NCBI GenBank assembly: GCA_003614735.1
Contig: KZ992607.1
Span: 1 to 26,674, forward strand
Origin: Thamnocephalis sphaerospora
Lineage: Eukaryota; Zoopagomycota; Zoopagomycetes; Zoopagales; Sigmoideomycetaceae
DNA: 26,674 nucleotides
Direction of reading: 5' to 3'
The position numbers and the translations under genes were made by a program. Below the pieces are notes generated by a model, which did not search any database, had not been told where the DNA came from, and worked only from the letters and a program-made list of their open reading frames with translations. Position 1 is the first letter of the stretch. Each line of letters starts with the position of its first letter. Shown one piece after another: positions 1 through 10,918 of this stretch.

Positions 1-194
1 CTCTGACCTATCGCACAATTGCGCATCTGACAAGTTGTGCATTGTATAGATTCCAGGAAGCGCCCATGATTTACTTCACTCGTTCTTTCGCATTTACAAG
101 GCAGCGGCCAAAACGGCACAGGTAAGCACGCTTGCAACCGCCAAAATGCAGTGTTTGCGACAGCGCTTTTACCGCAATCTTCACCTACATCTAG
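1..194. promoter_or_regulatory. Upstream region of the 195-2733 gene
   Basis: No coding sequence was recognised here. It is presumably the promoter and 5' UTR of the + strand gene starting at 195. No specific motif stands out, and the left neighbour is outside the window. Confidence 0.3.
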
Positions 195-2733
195 ATGGGT
201 ACAGCGGTGCTGGAACAGGTGACAACACGAATTCAGCTGCTACGTGAGCTGCTCGCCGCCGATGCGCTGCAGACGCTCGATTTCCACACTCTCGTATCGG
301 TCGGCCAGACGGGCAACATCGACACGCTACGGCCCGTGTACATGGAGCTTGCGTCGGACAACACCGTATTTGCGCTGGCTGCATTGGCCATTAGGCAAGT
401 ACCAGCATGAGTCTTGCATACGAATCCGGACCGACCACTCATACATGTCAACATGTAGCATACTCAAATTGCGGGCTATCAGTGGTCTCGAAGACTGTGC
501 GACAGAGGTCACGGAGCTCAGAGATGTTGCCAAGCTAGAGAGCTGTACATATCGCTGGTATCTGGAAGCAACGTGGAGCAAGGCGATTGGGAACTTGGGC
601 GTCGACTGGGACAAGTATGTAGGCTGCGCTGAGGAGACGACAATCGGCTTTAGCGCTAATTCTCTGAACCCCGGCAACGATGTTTGATCGGCTTTACAAA
701 AGTGCGATGGAGGCCTGCCAACTCTTGTTTGACTATCTCACCGGCGGTGACATGGCCGACTTTGTGAGCGAATATGCACAGAGGGAAAAGGTATAGTTGT
801 GTAGGCGTAAGGATCTGCAGGTGAATGTCGGCTCATCGTGCCCTGTATCGCTGCAGTCGGCGTCCGTTCCGCTGGATAAGCGACAGCAGCTAGTTGAGAT
901 GGCCCAGGAGGTTGCCTTTATGCAAGGCGTTGACGAAGAGGTATGTAATGGCGCTCGTTGCCTGGACGGCATCCGACACTGACGCACTCATTTGCCGACA
1001 AAAGGTCAGCGAACAGCTTTCAGTCAGTGCTGCCCACGTCCAGTTGCTGGTGAACATAGAGCAAGCTTGCGATCCCGTTACAAAGCAAAAGATGCCGTCC
1101 AAGTGTATGCAGGCATTGGATGCTGCACTTGCGCGATCGGAAAGTGTGCGTAATGCTTGACTGCTGTGCAAAGGTCGATACGCTGCCCTTTAGCTAACGG
1201 TGAACTCTTTCCTGCTACATGCAGTCTTCTAGTGCGCTTGTTGATGCTGTACTCCTGGGTGCATCGCCGCTTGTTGTGCACAGCATCATTGGCCTAATTG
1301 GCGAAGATCGCGTATGCGCCGGCGCCAACGACAATGTCTCTTCCGCCATTGAGCAGGTGTATCAGGCGGCCTTTGAGCGAATTATCGCTAGCGATGTGGA
1401 TGTTGCAGGTCGTCTTGCTGCGCTTATTGATCCACTTGCGACGTGCGGTGATGACAGTCATCCATGGGTCCGCCGCGTGTACACACTACTGTGTATAGAC
1501 ACCCGTGGCCTACTTGACGACGCTGCCCGATTGACCGCACAAGATCGCTTCCGCATCCTTGACTTGCTCGACCAGGTGAGGCAGCACAGTGTCTGCTACA
1601 TTTGCCCAACACCCATTAACGCTGACGCCATCTACCTTAGCATGCCAGCGCTACTCTGGCCGAAAATGCGGATGTCGACGAGAGCGACTTGGAGATGAGG
1701 AAGATCAAATCTATTGTCAAGGGTACATGGCACATGGAGGTGCGCCGAAAATACGACACAACTATGCTCCGTTGGTGTTAACACATAGCATGCACGCACC
1801 ACTGAAGATTGCATCATCCGACATAGATACGCCCGAGAACAAGCATGCATGGCTTGTGCAGCGCGTGGACGAAGCCACCGATGCAGTGCAATGCCAGGCG
1901 GTCATGCGCATTCTCAAGCAATGGACAGGCACGTCAGCGAAATCAGCAAAGCCCGACAATGTATCCGATATCTGGTGCCACATTCTTCTATGGATGGTTT
2001 CGCAAAAGCAGTATCGTTGGTGCATTGCAACCAGACTGCTTCTCAACACAGAGAGCTCGGAGCTGGAAGAGGTGTGTGACGCGTATTGGCGCGTACAGCT
2101 ACCTATACCCGGTAATTGACTGACGCTTTGCAAATTGCAATCACGTAGCTTGACAAAAAGATGCTCGACGTGTTGTCGATGCCAGAGCATGGCTCACTTC
2201 ATTATCTCCAGTATTGCCTGCTTGCCAGCGATTCGCAGCTAGCTGCCAAGGCGGTCGTGGACATTCGTACCGATCTCAACGATCCCGAAAAGGCTGCGCA
2301 ATTCTATGCTGACGGCGATATGCATATGCTTCTGTGTGCGCGAGGCATATTCACGGAGCTTGCCAGCACACCGCTGCTGCCACACATTTTGGATACGCTA
2401 TTTTGCTGTCCATGTGGTAAAGCAAGCACAGCCAAGGTTGAACATCCATGGCGTGACCTGCTCATCAGCCAGGTAGCCATGAACCTGGAGCTGTGCGGCT
2501 ATGATGAGCTGTCGGCACATGTTGCTGCGCGCTATCTGGGAATAGGTGGCGTTCGTGTTGACAGCATTGCAGTCCGTGCAAGCATGATGCGCACAATGGA
2601 GGCGGCTGCGGCAGGGATCGAGCGCCGCGCACAGCTCCATACCAAGCCGCTGCCACAGGTGTATCATCTCGATGACGTTCAAGTGGACGGCCACATGCTG
2701 CACTGGATCATCACACAAACCCTGCTGTGCTGA
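195..2733 (+). CDS. Nine-exon helical protein, possible Sec39/NBAS-domain protein
   Basis: My model has exons 195-394, 459-614, 703-790, 857-940, 1005-1145, 1225-1575, 1641-1739, 1808-2071 and 2149-2733, giving 655 aa with all phases closing. The protein is almost wholly alpha-helical in character, with Leu/Ala-rich helices, no signal peptide and no membrane segment. Segments such as WCHILLWMVSQKQYRWC and the long last exon read like an alpha-solenoid. Size and character would suit Sec39, the Dsl1-complex tethering subunit that captures Golgi-to-ER vesicles, but I did not find a diagnostic motif, so this name is a guess. A PSMD5/Hsm3-like solenoid is an alternative. The first intron appears to be GC-AG (AG|GCAAGT at 394/395). 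Exons 2-4 are the least certain part. The start is the first ATG of the open frame. I am confident it is a gene, not of its name. Confidence 0.7.
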
Positions 2734-2796
2734 TGCACAGCCGTTTCTTTACTCGCATTTGTTTGGCGGTCGATCGCCGTGTGTACGCAATGGCAA

Positions 2797-3815
2797 CTAG
2801 CCAGTCTGCTGAAGCATAAACCGTGCGATCCAGCCGCCCAACCAGTCGCTGTCGTTTTCGCGATCCAACTTGGCCAAACTAGCATCTGCAAGCTCGTCGC
2901 TGAAAACGCCGCGCTTTCTGCGCACCGCGATGATTTCGCGCACAACACCGGGCACAAACTCGGGATGTGCCTGCACGGCAAAAATGTGGCCGGGCTTCCA
3001 CATCATCTGCAGCGGAGAGATGACAGTGCTGGCCAACACCTCAAAACCGGGCGGTAGCATCGTGACGTGGTCCTGTTTGCGTATTAAGGCATGCGCAAGG
3101 ACACATGACCAAATGTTGGCGACACTGGCAAACACCCACCGCCTACCAGAAAACTTACCCGGTGTACCTGCTGCAGATGCTGCATATTATCGCAAATGTT
3201 AGCACCATTATTGTGGCACTATGATGGCGCTACATCCTACCAAAGCAGGCTTCTCCGTTTGTAGCACCTGTTGTCCAAGAGCATTCAATGTAACTTTGGT
3301 CCAGCCGAGCTGTGGGGCAAACACACGTGAACAATGCATAGAAGGCCGTGCGGCGCAAGCTATCTACCTCCCAGCCGCGCTCGTTGCGCTGCAGCTGTCC
3401 TCCAAGTGCGCGCGCGATGATCTGGTGGCCAAAGCATATGCCAACCAAGCGGCATGTCGGTGCGCGCTTTGGAAGTTCGCGCGTATACTCGACAAGCCGC
3501 AGAATCCACGGCACACCCTCGTGTGCGGTGGCAGCTATGCATGATATCAGCCGAAATGTTCGTAGATGCGGATGCACTTGACCTACCTGAGCCTGAAATG
3601 AGGATAGCGTCAAAGGTTTCTGGCTGCTCTGGATAGGCCATGGCCTCGACAACGTCAAAGGGGACTGTTTCCAGTTGCACACTCTGGTCTAGCTCCTCCA
3701 GACGCAAGGCACGCTGCAAAAGCTGTGTGTAGAGCACATTGTAGTCGCCATACTTTGCGACCACCTCGGGAGGCGGCGTGTCGGCAATAAGCAGGGCAAC
3801 ACGAAGCACGCGCAT
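2797..3815 (-). CDS. Class I glutamine amidotransferase-like protein (GATase1 fold)
   Basis: Five exons (3815-3587, 3534-3368, 3309-3241, 3179-3159, 3072-2797) give 253 aa. The order of motifs is that of class I glutamine amidotransferases: an N-terminal Rossmann-like strand (VALLIADTP), ISGS, then the nucleophile elbow GICFGHQ with Cys110, QQVHRDHV, and the acid/base pair in QAHPEF with His198 and Glu200. The triad is complete, so glutaminase-type hydrolysis is plausible. Proteins of this stand-alone type (S. pombe SPAC13C5.04, S. cerevisiae YLR126C) have no firmly known acceptor, so the substrate cannot be stated. The 21-nt fourth exon encodes HLQQVHR and is required to restore this conserved block. 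The gene is divergent from the gene at 3909, with only 93 bp between start codons, so the two probably share a promoter. Confidence 0.88.
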
Positions 3816-3908
3816 GGCGTAAGCAGTCGAGTGAGAAGAATGAGTCGGAATAGGTGTCTACTCGCACCCTGCAACAGTTGGCGGCGACTTTATTGTTGTC
3901 ACTTTACC
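3816..3908. promoter_or_regulatory. Short shared divergent promoter
   Basis: These 93 bp lie between the start codons of the amidotransferase-like gene (-) and the coiled-coil gene (+). No further coding sequence fits. Any transcription elements for both genes must lie here or inside the genes. Confidence 0.5.
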
Positions 3909-4937
3909 ATGTCCAGCGACGAGCCAGACAATGCCGACGCCTACCAGAGACTCGCCTCTTTTGTTGGCCAGCAGCATCGGCAGCTTGAGCAGGAATTTGT
4001 CTACGAGGACATTTCCCAAGACGCACATCTAGCCGTCCGCAGCCATGTGCCCAAGCGCGCGGCGGCCATCGCGTTGCGCAGCTGTATGTGTCAGCGCTTT
4101 CGCGGTGTTTCCGACGCGCGCACCAAACTAACCAAGAAACAGTTCATAACGCGCAACTTGCAAGGATTCGCGCGGTCTTCAATCGGCAGGCGCAGCATTT
4201 GCTCGTGCTGCAGCTGTTGCAAAAGCGCATGAGACGTACCGCACACAAGCCGGGAACTATTCGGGTACCCATAGAGGCAGACTATACAAGTTCAGAGTAC
4301 GTGCGCGCCTGTGAGTCTGCGTCAATGGCTGGTGCCAGGCTAAGCTGCTAGAACAGATGGCTGGAATACTATCCACAATCCTGGCCAAATAGCACCGACA
4401 CAGCATATCCATCGTCTGAAGCCATGGAAGCACGGTAGTCCCAGTGATCAAAGATGCGCGGCACCCGATGATAGTCAGCTCACTCTTTTGAATCTTTACC
4501 CGCTGCAAACTAGCTACGAGCAGCTTCGCGCAGATGTGGATGGACTGCAAAAAGCACTTGAGCTCATTCAAGAAAAGCACCAGTGCTATAAAGTAAGTGT
4601 AGGCTATCTAGGCGAGCATCGCATGTGTTTACATATTTGCTATACAGTCACTGCGAGATCGCATTGTCTGCCTGACTGATGGCCGGATAGAGGAGCAGCT
4701 TTTGACAGCCGAGTCACCGGCTGTGGAAGAGTTGGACGTCATGGGTGCATTGCGTAAGTGTGTGCGCTCTGTCAAACTCTGTCGATGCTGACATGTCTGC
4801 TCACACTACGCGCCGTTCTCCTGTCAGTCGTTCAACTTATTGAGCGTGTCAATCAGAACAAGGAAACGCTGGAGATGCTGCGCGAGACTCATAGCGCCAA
4901 GAAGCCGAAGCGCACAGATAATCCGCACGGTAGGTAA
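3909..4937 (+). CDS. Unrecognised coiled-coil protein, multi-exon
   Basis: I do not recognise this protein. Exon 1 is 3909-4083. Exon 2 starts at 4143 after a clear intron (GTATGT, CTAAC branch, ACAG). Exon 2 ends at 4296 or 4300, and the part to about 4500 can be read in two ways. One reading gives NRWLEYYPQSWP and then an intron ending at 4510. The other reads straight through in another frame. Both rejoin at YEQLRADVDGLQKALELIQE, a heptad-like coiled coil. Two further exons follow (about 4650-4753 and 4828-4937), ending at TAA 4937. An extra terminal intron from 4930 is possible. The N-terminal half is also helical and charged (LARIRAVFNRQAQHLLVLQ). Small size and coiled coils would suit a subunit of a structural complex such as a kinetochore or tether, but nothing proves that. 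Confidence 0.6.
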
Positions 4938-5396
4938 ATTGCTTGGAAATGCTGAAAAGCGTACCGACCAAGTGGATCCTTGCCAGAATCTTGTGATTCT
5001 CTCTAACCAGCTGCTGGTAATGCTAGATTTGGTGTGATGCATTTCTATAACGCTCGCTTTGGTACCATCGGCCACTAATGGTGCAGCGCTCTATGCTTTG
5101 ACACGCCAATTTGTAGCAAGTCTGCCACCTGTTCATCGCAGCAAATACACATCCTTGCATTAGGGTGACGTGCAGGTGTACATACTAAACACCACATTGA
5201 AGATCAAGTGCACCGTGGGTGCTAGCGCAGCAAACAAAAGTGCAGTAGGGGCGTTCTGTGTCTGTCGGATAATACGCGCAATATCGCCGGGATGCAATCA
5301 CCCAAAGAAACCTTATACCATGCTCGGTGCGCTGCTCTGTATGAAAAGTGTACTCATACGCCGACGCGATAATCGTTGTTCCACTGAACGCGCGCT
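4938..5396. other. Convergent intergenic region, no gene supported
   Basis: This lies between the 3' ends of the coiled-coil gene and Elongin C. It may contain the last short exon of the coiled-coil gene, since an alternative splice from 4930 to about 4980 ends at a stop near 5007. Open frames here have no recognisable protein features. Confidence 0.3.
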
Positions 5397-5950
5397 TTAC
5401 ACTAACAAGCGCGTATACAGCGTTAGCTAGGAAAAGGTCCGCAGTGCGAGTCGGTCGTTACCATCGAGATAGTCGGCTGCCATCAGCAGCTCCAGCGCAT
5501 GCTCCACATCAACCGGAAACTCGGGAATGTCCCGTGTGTGTTGCTTGTGCTCGTGCTTGTATTCGAGATAGTCACACACTTTCTGCAGAATCTCACCCCT
5601 GCGGCGCTAATGAGCGCAAGCGCCATGCATCTGGTAGTCCGCAAAACCCACCTGATTTCTGGGAAATTAACTTCGTTGGAGAGTGCCTCGGAAAAGTAGC
5701 CTGTCGCCCGACGTTAGACTATGGCAAAGACTTGGCAGACGGCAAAGGCCACAGCTAATCGTCTGCACGTACCCTCGCCAGAGAGCATGTTCCTGATGGT
5801 GCCCGACCCAAAAGCCACCTCGCGGCGCACGGAAAACACCTTGCCGTCAGAGCTGATAAGCCTGACCATGTCCTCCTGACCAGTCGTGCTCGAGGTGGCG
5901 TCGCTGCTGCCGCCAGCTCCCGTCGATACAGTGTGATCGCCAGTCGACAT
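5397..5950 (-). CDS. ELC1: Elongin C (Skp1/BTB-fold adaptor)
   Basis: Exons 5950-5773, 5700-5652, 5598-5462 and a 5-nt terminal exon 5401-5397 give 122 aa. The core is unmistakable: VRLISSDGKVF, GTIRNMLSGE, NEVNFPEI, VCDYLEYK, IPEFPVDVEHALELLMAADYL. Elongin C folds like Skp1/BTB and links substrate-receptor proteins (elongin A, BC-box proteins) to cullin-type ubiquitin ligases. In fungi it works with Ela1 and Cul3 in removal of stalled RNA polymerase II. About 28 Ser/Thr/Gly-rich residues precede the domain. The last splice is inferred: it gives the family-like ending AADYLDV, whereas reading through instead adds ten residues to a TAG at 5427. The gene is divergent from the ArfGAP gene, with 109 bp between starts. 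Confidence 0.92.
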
Positions 5951-6059
5951 GTTGTGTTGACGTGGGGAAAGGAGAGAGACGGTCTCGTTGTTGCACCCAG
6001 CAGGCGCCAGCAACTCTTCTCATCTTACACCTCCGCCAGCAACCCTCATCTAGTAAACC
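5951..6059. promoter_or_regulatory. Divergent promoter of Elongin C and ArfGAP genes
   Basis: These 109 bp separate the two start codons, which are transcribed in opposite directions. A run rich in CT follows 6000. No defined binding motif is evident. Confidence 0.45.
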
Positions 6060-7252
<1,193 letters not shown>

Positions 7253-7358
7253 CACAGTGCAGCAGTCGATATAAATTCACTGTGATTGAATAGAGGCGCA
7301 GCTGTTTGCTTCAGATTACAGAATATGTGTACTGCATGTGTGCGGAGACTTGTCGGCG

Positions 7359-9083
7359 CTACACTTCGGTAGAGAGTAAGCGCTGCTTTAGCATTTGCCT
7401 TCTCTGCCGAAAACGTTCATGCCGCTCGCGCCGTCTCTGTCGGATGTAGGCCAGGTGCGAGAAAACGATACCACGTCGCCGTCTCTCCTTGTGCACGCCG
7501 GCAATGATGGATGCAATGGACGAGGCAACGAGCCACACCGCAAGCACAACGCAGTTGAGCCACATACCGTTGGACAACGAACCAAAGTAGATGTAGCGCA
7601 GACCGCGCACAGCATAGTAAAAGGGTAGGCCTTTGCCAAGGAGGTAAAAGCCCGGTGCCAGATCCTCGCTAAGAATTGCACTGCCCGTGGTAAGAAATAT
7701 GATCAGTAGCAGCGCAGCAGGTAGCGAGAATCCATCCAGGCCGAAAAGGCAGCAGAGAAGATTTACCACGCCTATAAACGCGCAACCGGAAAAGAAGAGG
7801 AAAAAGAGTGCAGCCACCGCTGGCGCGCCATCAAACTGGTAGCCCTCCAGGCACATCGTTACAGACCAGATCATAAGCGAGCAAAGGAACAGCACCACGC
7901 CCAGCACAACCTGCTTGGCAACAATCAGGCGAGCAATGGAGAAAACAGCATGCGGCTGCTCGTTGGCATCACCGCCGTCATTTTCGACAGCTGAACTAGA
8001 TCCGGCAAATGAGACGCCATCCGTTGGATCCGCCACACCCAAGGGCGGTGGAGGCGACTCGGCCATCTCTTGGTCGCCACCCAAGCTTGTATCCCAGTTG
8101 GCATCTCCGTCGTTCAATTCAGCATCAATGTTTACACGTGCAGCATCGAAATTTGGCCGTGGTCTCTCCATTCGCGCAATCTCTACTGCGTTGCGTTGTG
8201 CTTGCTGTCCAGTTATGTGGCCAAATACGATCGGATCGCCCAGCATAAAACGGTGCATGATCGTCACGATACCGATGCAGCTGATGTACAGGACAAGTGG
8301 TGAAATGTAGGCTGCGAAATTTTGGCCATAGCGGTGCACTGGATGCAGCACAGTGTTGGTCGTGCCGAGCGGTTCAATCCAGAATGCAGGCACCATGGTG
8401 TCGCGCATCTGCTGGGCTGTCGGGCCGCTCAGCATGCGTGTGGCCATAGCATGATTAATACCAGAAATTAGACGGACAATGGCAGAGCCCACCATCGAGT
8501 CGCTACCGTAGTTTCTTCCCTGGTCATGTATAAACTCAATCTGCATCTGCTGATATGGCACTGCCGCAGTGTCATTGGGTAGTTGGAATGCTGTGGCATA
8601 GTCCATGCTGAAGCTGGGCGGAATGTAGAGCGCAAACTGATACTCTCCCTCGTCGACATGGTCTAGCAGCGCCTTGCGTGTTTCCGTGTCTGGGTCAAGT
8701 ACGCGCCAGCCAAAGCGCACCTGGTCCTGGCCGACCAGCTGTTCAATAATCTGCTTGCCCATGGGGCGGCCGCTAGTGACTTGTTTGATCATAGCTTGCG
8801 CAGCTGCAGACATCGTATCCAGCTGAAAGCCGCTGTCTTCATTGAGTATGCCGACACTCACTTTTGACAGTCGATTGGCCGGATTCCACAGTGATCCAAG
8901 GTAGAGCCAAGTGTAGGCATACATGATCAAGATGACGCACAGGAAACCGCCCACATTGATCCGGTTTAGCAGGCCAACCAGCGCAAAGCGTGGCGGGCGC
9001 TCGCGTGGTGTACTTTTGATTCGCATAATGCTGCTTCGAAAGGGCGTGGTGCAAAAATGGTCAAAGCGCCAGTGCTTGAACAC
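7359..9083 (-). CDS. SNG1-like membrane protein (DUF3533), copy 1
   Basis: A single exon of 574 aa. Topology is typical of the SNG1/DUF3533 family: one N-terminal membrane helix (VGGFLCVILIMYAYTWLYLG, about 45-66), a large soluble loop with FIHDQGRNYGSDS and TVLHPVHRYGQNFAAY, and five C-terminal membrane helices, the fourth and fifth flanking YAVRGLRYIYFGSL. SNG1 confers nitrosoguanidine resistance in yeast and affects plasma-membrane lipid distribution; the fold resembles ABC-2 permeases without an ATPase. The substrate here is unknown. A hydrophilic, acidic insert of about 75 residues sits between the second and third helices (around 8000-8220) and is missing from the neighbouring copy. The start could also be the internal Met about 19 residues in. 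The same-strand paralogue lies 368 bp upstream. Confidence 0.88.
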   Translation of the reverse strand: MFKHWRFDHFCTTPFRSSIMRIKSTPRERPPRFALVGLLNRINVGGFLCVILIMYAYTWLYLGSLWNPANRLSKVSVGILNEDSGFQLDTMSAAAQAMIKQVTSGRPMGKQIIEQLVGQDQVRFGWRVLDPDTETRKALLDHVDEGEYQFALYIPPSFSMDYATAFQLPNDTAAVPYQQMQIEFIHDQGRNYGSDSMVGSAIVRLISGINHAMATRMLSGPTAQQMRDTMVPAFWIEPLGTTNTVLHPVHRYGQNFAAYISPLVLYISCIGIVTIMHRFMLGDPIVFGHITGQQAQRNAVEIARMERPRPNFDAARVNIDAELNDGDANWDTSLGGDQEMAESPPPPLGVADPTDGVSFAGSSSAVENDGGDANEQPHAVFSIARLIVAKQVVLGVVLFLCSLMIWSVTMCLEGYQFDGAPAVAALFFLFFSGCAFIGVVNLLCCLFGLDGFSLPAALLLIIFLTTGSAILSEDLAPGFYLLGKGLPFYYAVRGLRYIYFGSLSNGMWLNCVVLAVWLVASSIASIIAGVHKERRRRGIVFSHLAYIRQRRRERHERFRQRRQMLKQRLLSTEV

Positions 9084-9451
9084 ACCGGCAAGGGTTTAAT
9101 TTCTATAAAGCGCGCAGATGCAGATACGGAATACAGGCGTGGAACAGAGACCGACCGCATACACGATGTTTGAGCGAGTCAATGCACTGTTGACGCTTGC
9201 GGGCTCAGCACCGCCAGCAATACACTGAGAGCCACACATGTTTTGAACCGCTAGTACTACGTTGCAGTAAACTAGCTTTGCAAAAAGATGGCATTGGCTA
9301 GCCCAAGTGATTAGTCTACCACTTTCAAAAAGCACGATGAATGTACTTGTTGTTGTCCAACCGCCATGAAAGCAATTGCTGAACACATCTCTTCTCTCTC
9401 TCTTTCATTACTGCAGTAATAGCGGCACACAAAGCGTGACATCAGATATGA
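9084..9451. promoter_or_regulatory. Spacer between the two SNG1-like genes
   Basis: This holds the 3' end of copy 2 and the promoter of copy 1. It contains a TCTCTC tract near 9388-9406. No gene or other structure was found in it. Confidence 0.4.
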
Positions 9452-10918
9452 TTATGCAACAGGCTGCTGGGACTTTTCGCCAAAAACTTGTTGGCGATGA
9501 CGTATGGTCCGCCTCATCGAGAATGCTACCGAAAGTAGAACGGGCACCAGCGTCCACGCCACCAGCACCACGCAGTTGATCCACATCTTATCCTCCAAAG
9601 AGCCAAAGTAGATGTAGCGCAGACCGCGGACTGCATAGTAAAAGGGCAGTGCGTGACCAACGTAATAGAAGCCACCGGAGAGGTCATCGGTGATGATGCC
9701 GCTGCTTGTGGTAAAGAAGATGATCAGCACCAGCGTTCCAAACAGCGGAAACTCATCAACGCCAATTGCACCGCAGAGCAGATTTTGAAGTGAGCCAAAA
9801 CAGCAGGCGACAAGAAGCAGGTAGAACAGGGCGGCCACAGAAGGCGCGCCGTCGGCTTGATACTTGCTAAGAGACATCGGCACTGACCAGATCAGCAAGG
9901 AAACCATGAAAAAGCCCACAAACGCGATTAGATATTTGGCAAACACCACGCGCTTCACTGTGAAAGCGGGCTTGGGAGTGCTGCAGTTCCAATCGCGTGG
10001 CTGCAAGAGATCGACGCCCGGATCCGCAGCAATATAGCGTCGCACAACGATGACGATAGCCATGCAGCCGATGAATGTGGTGACTAGACAAATATAGGTG
10101 GCAAAGTTTTGGCCGTACCGATGTACCGGATGCAGCACAGTGTTAGTCAGCTGGATAGGCGTAATCCAAAATTCCGAGTCCATGGCGGTAAGAAATTGCG
10201 TGGCGTGTGGGCTGCTGAGAAACTGTCCCGCAAAAGAGCTGCTGATACCGGCCACTAGCTGTCGCATCACCTCTGTGATCACCGAATCGCCACCGTAGTT
10301 GCGCCCCTGGTCGTGCATGTACTCGATGTACATTTGACGACGACTAGACTGGTTGGCTGCGGCTGCATCGCCCGTGCGGTTTGCAGCGGCGGAAGCGCGA
10401 AAAGCCGACAAAAAGTCTTGGCTAAACGTGTCCGGAATAAGAATGGCCGTGGCATAGGTGCCATGGTCAACTTTATGCTCCAGCTCGCTGCGGGTCATGT
10501 CGTCTGGTTGATGCTTCCAGCCAAAATTTGCCTTTGGTACCTGGATGATTTTTTCAGCGATTGACTGGCCAAGCGGACGGCCGCCGGTTGCCTGGTTTAC
10601 CATGGCGCGCAGCTCGTCCGGAACACCGGAAAAGTCAAATCCGCGATCGGCATTTAGTAATGCTACCTCAACATTGTCAAAATGGCTTGGTGGATTCCAG
10701 AGCGCGGCAATGTACAGCCATGTGTATGCGTAGGCGAGCAGAGCACAAACCACAAATATGGCAATGAGGCGGGAATTCAGCAAATGTTGCAGAACAAATC
10801 GACGTTTCTTGAGTTGCTCCGGTGCTCCTGCCGGTGGCGCCAGCTCGTTCTGCATTGCAGGCAGACTGTAGCCATCCTCGTCTTTGCTCAGCGAGGATCG
10901 ATGGGTCATGTATTCCAT
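9452..10918 (-). CDS. SNG1-like membrane protein (DUF3533), copy 2
   Basis: A single exon, 488 aa from the Met of MEYMTHRSS. The frame extends 14 residues upstream (Met at 10960), but MPIICLHYSCFLIS looks like untranslated leader, so I prefer 10918. It shares the blocks YMHDQGRNYGGDS, TVLHPVHRYGQNFATYI and YAVRGLRYIYFGSLED with copy 1, and the same one-plus-five membrane-helix plan. The cytosolic linker after the second helix is short (about 25 residues), where copy 1 has an acidic insert. The pair arose by tandem duplication. Divergence is spread across the loop, so the copies are not recent. The role is inferred only from the family: membrane or lipid stress tolerance. Confidence 0.88.
   Translation of the reverse strand: MEYMTHRSSLSKDEDGYSLPAMQNELAPPAGAPEQLKKRRFVLQHLLNSRLIAIFVVCALLAYAYTWLYIAALWNPPSHFDNVEVALLNADRGFDFSGVPDELRAMVNQATGGRPLGQSIAEKIIQVPKANFGWKHQPDDMTRSELEHKVDHGTYATAILIPDTFSQDFLSAFRASAAANRTGDAAAANQSSRRQMYIEYMHDQGRNYGGDSVITEVMRQLVAGISSSFAGQFLSSPHATQFLTAMDSEFWITPIQLTNTVLHPVHRYGQNFATYICLVTTFIGCMAIVIVVRRYIAADPGVDLLQPRDWNCSTPKPAFTVKRVVFAKYLIAFVGFFMVSLLIWSVPMSLSKYQADGAPSVAALFYLLLVACCFGSLQNLLCGAIGVDEFPLFGTLVLIIFFTTSSGIITDDLSGGFYYVGHALPFYYAVRGLRYIYFGSLEDKMWINCVVLVAWTLVPVLLSVAFSMRRTIRHRQQVFGEKSQQPVA

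Noticed and set aside
791-820. 30-nt intron ending at the first CAG after exon 3 of the solenoid gene
   Set aside because: Thirty nt is too short to splice. The next in-frame acceptor at 856 gives a normal 66-nt intron and the same downstream frame.
8370-8380. tRNA B-box-like GGTTCAATCC
   Set aside because: It lies inside the SNG1-like coding region and no cloverleaf or A box fits around it. Similar short matches elsewhere were also inside genes.
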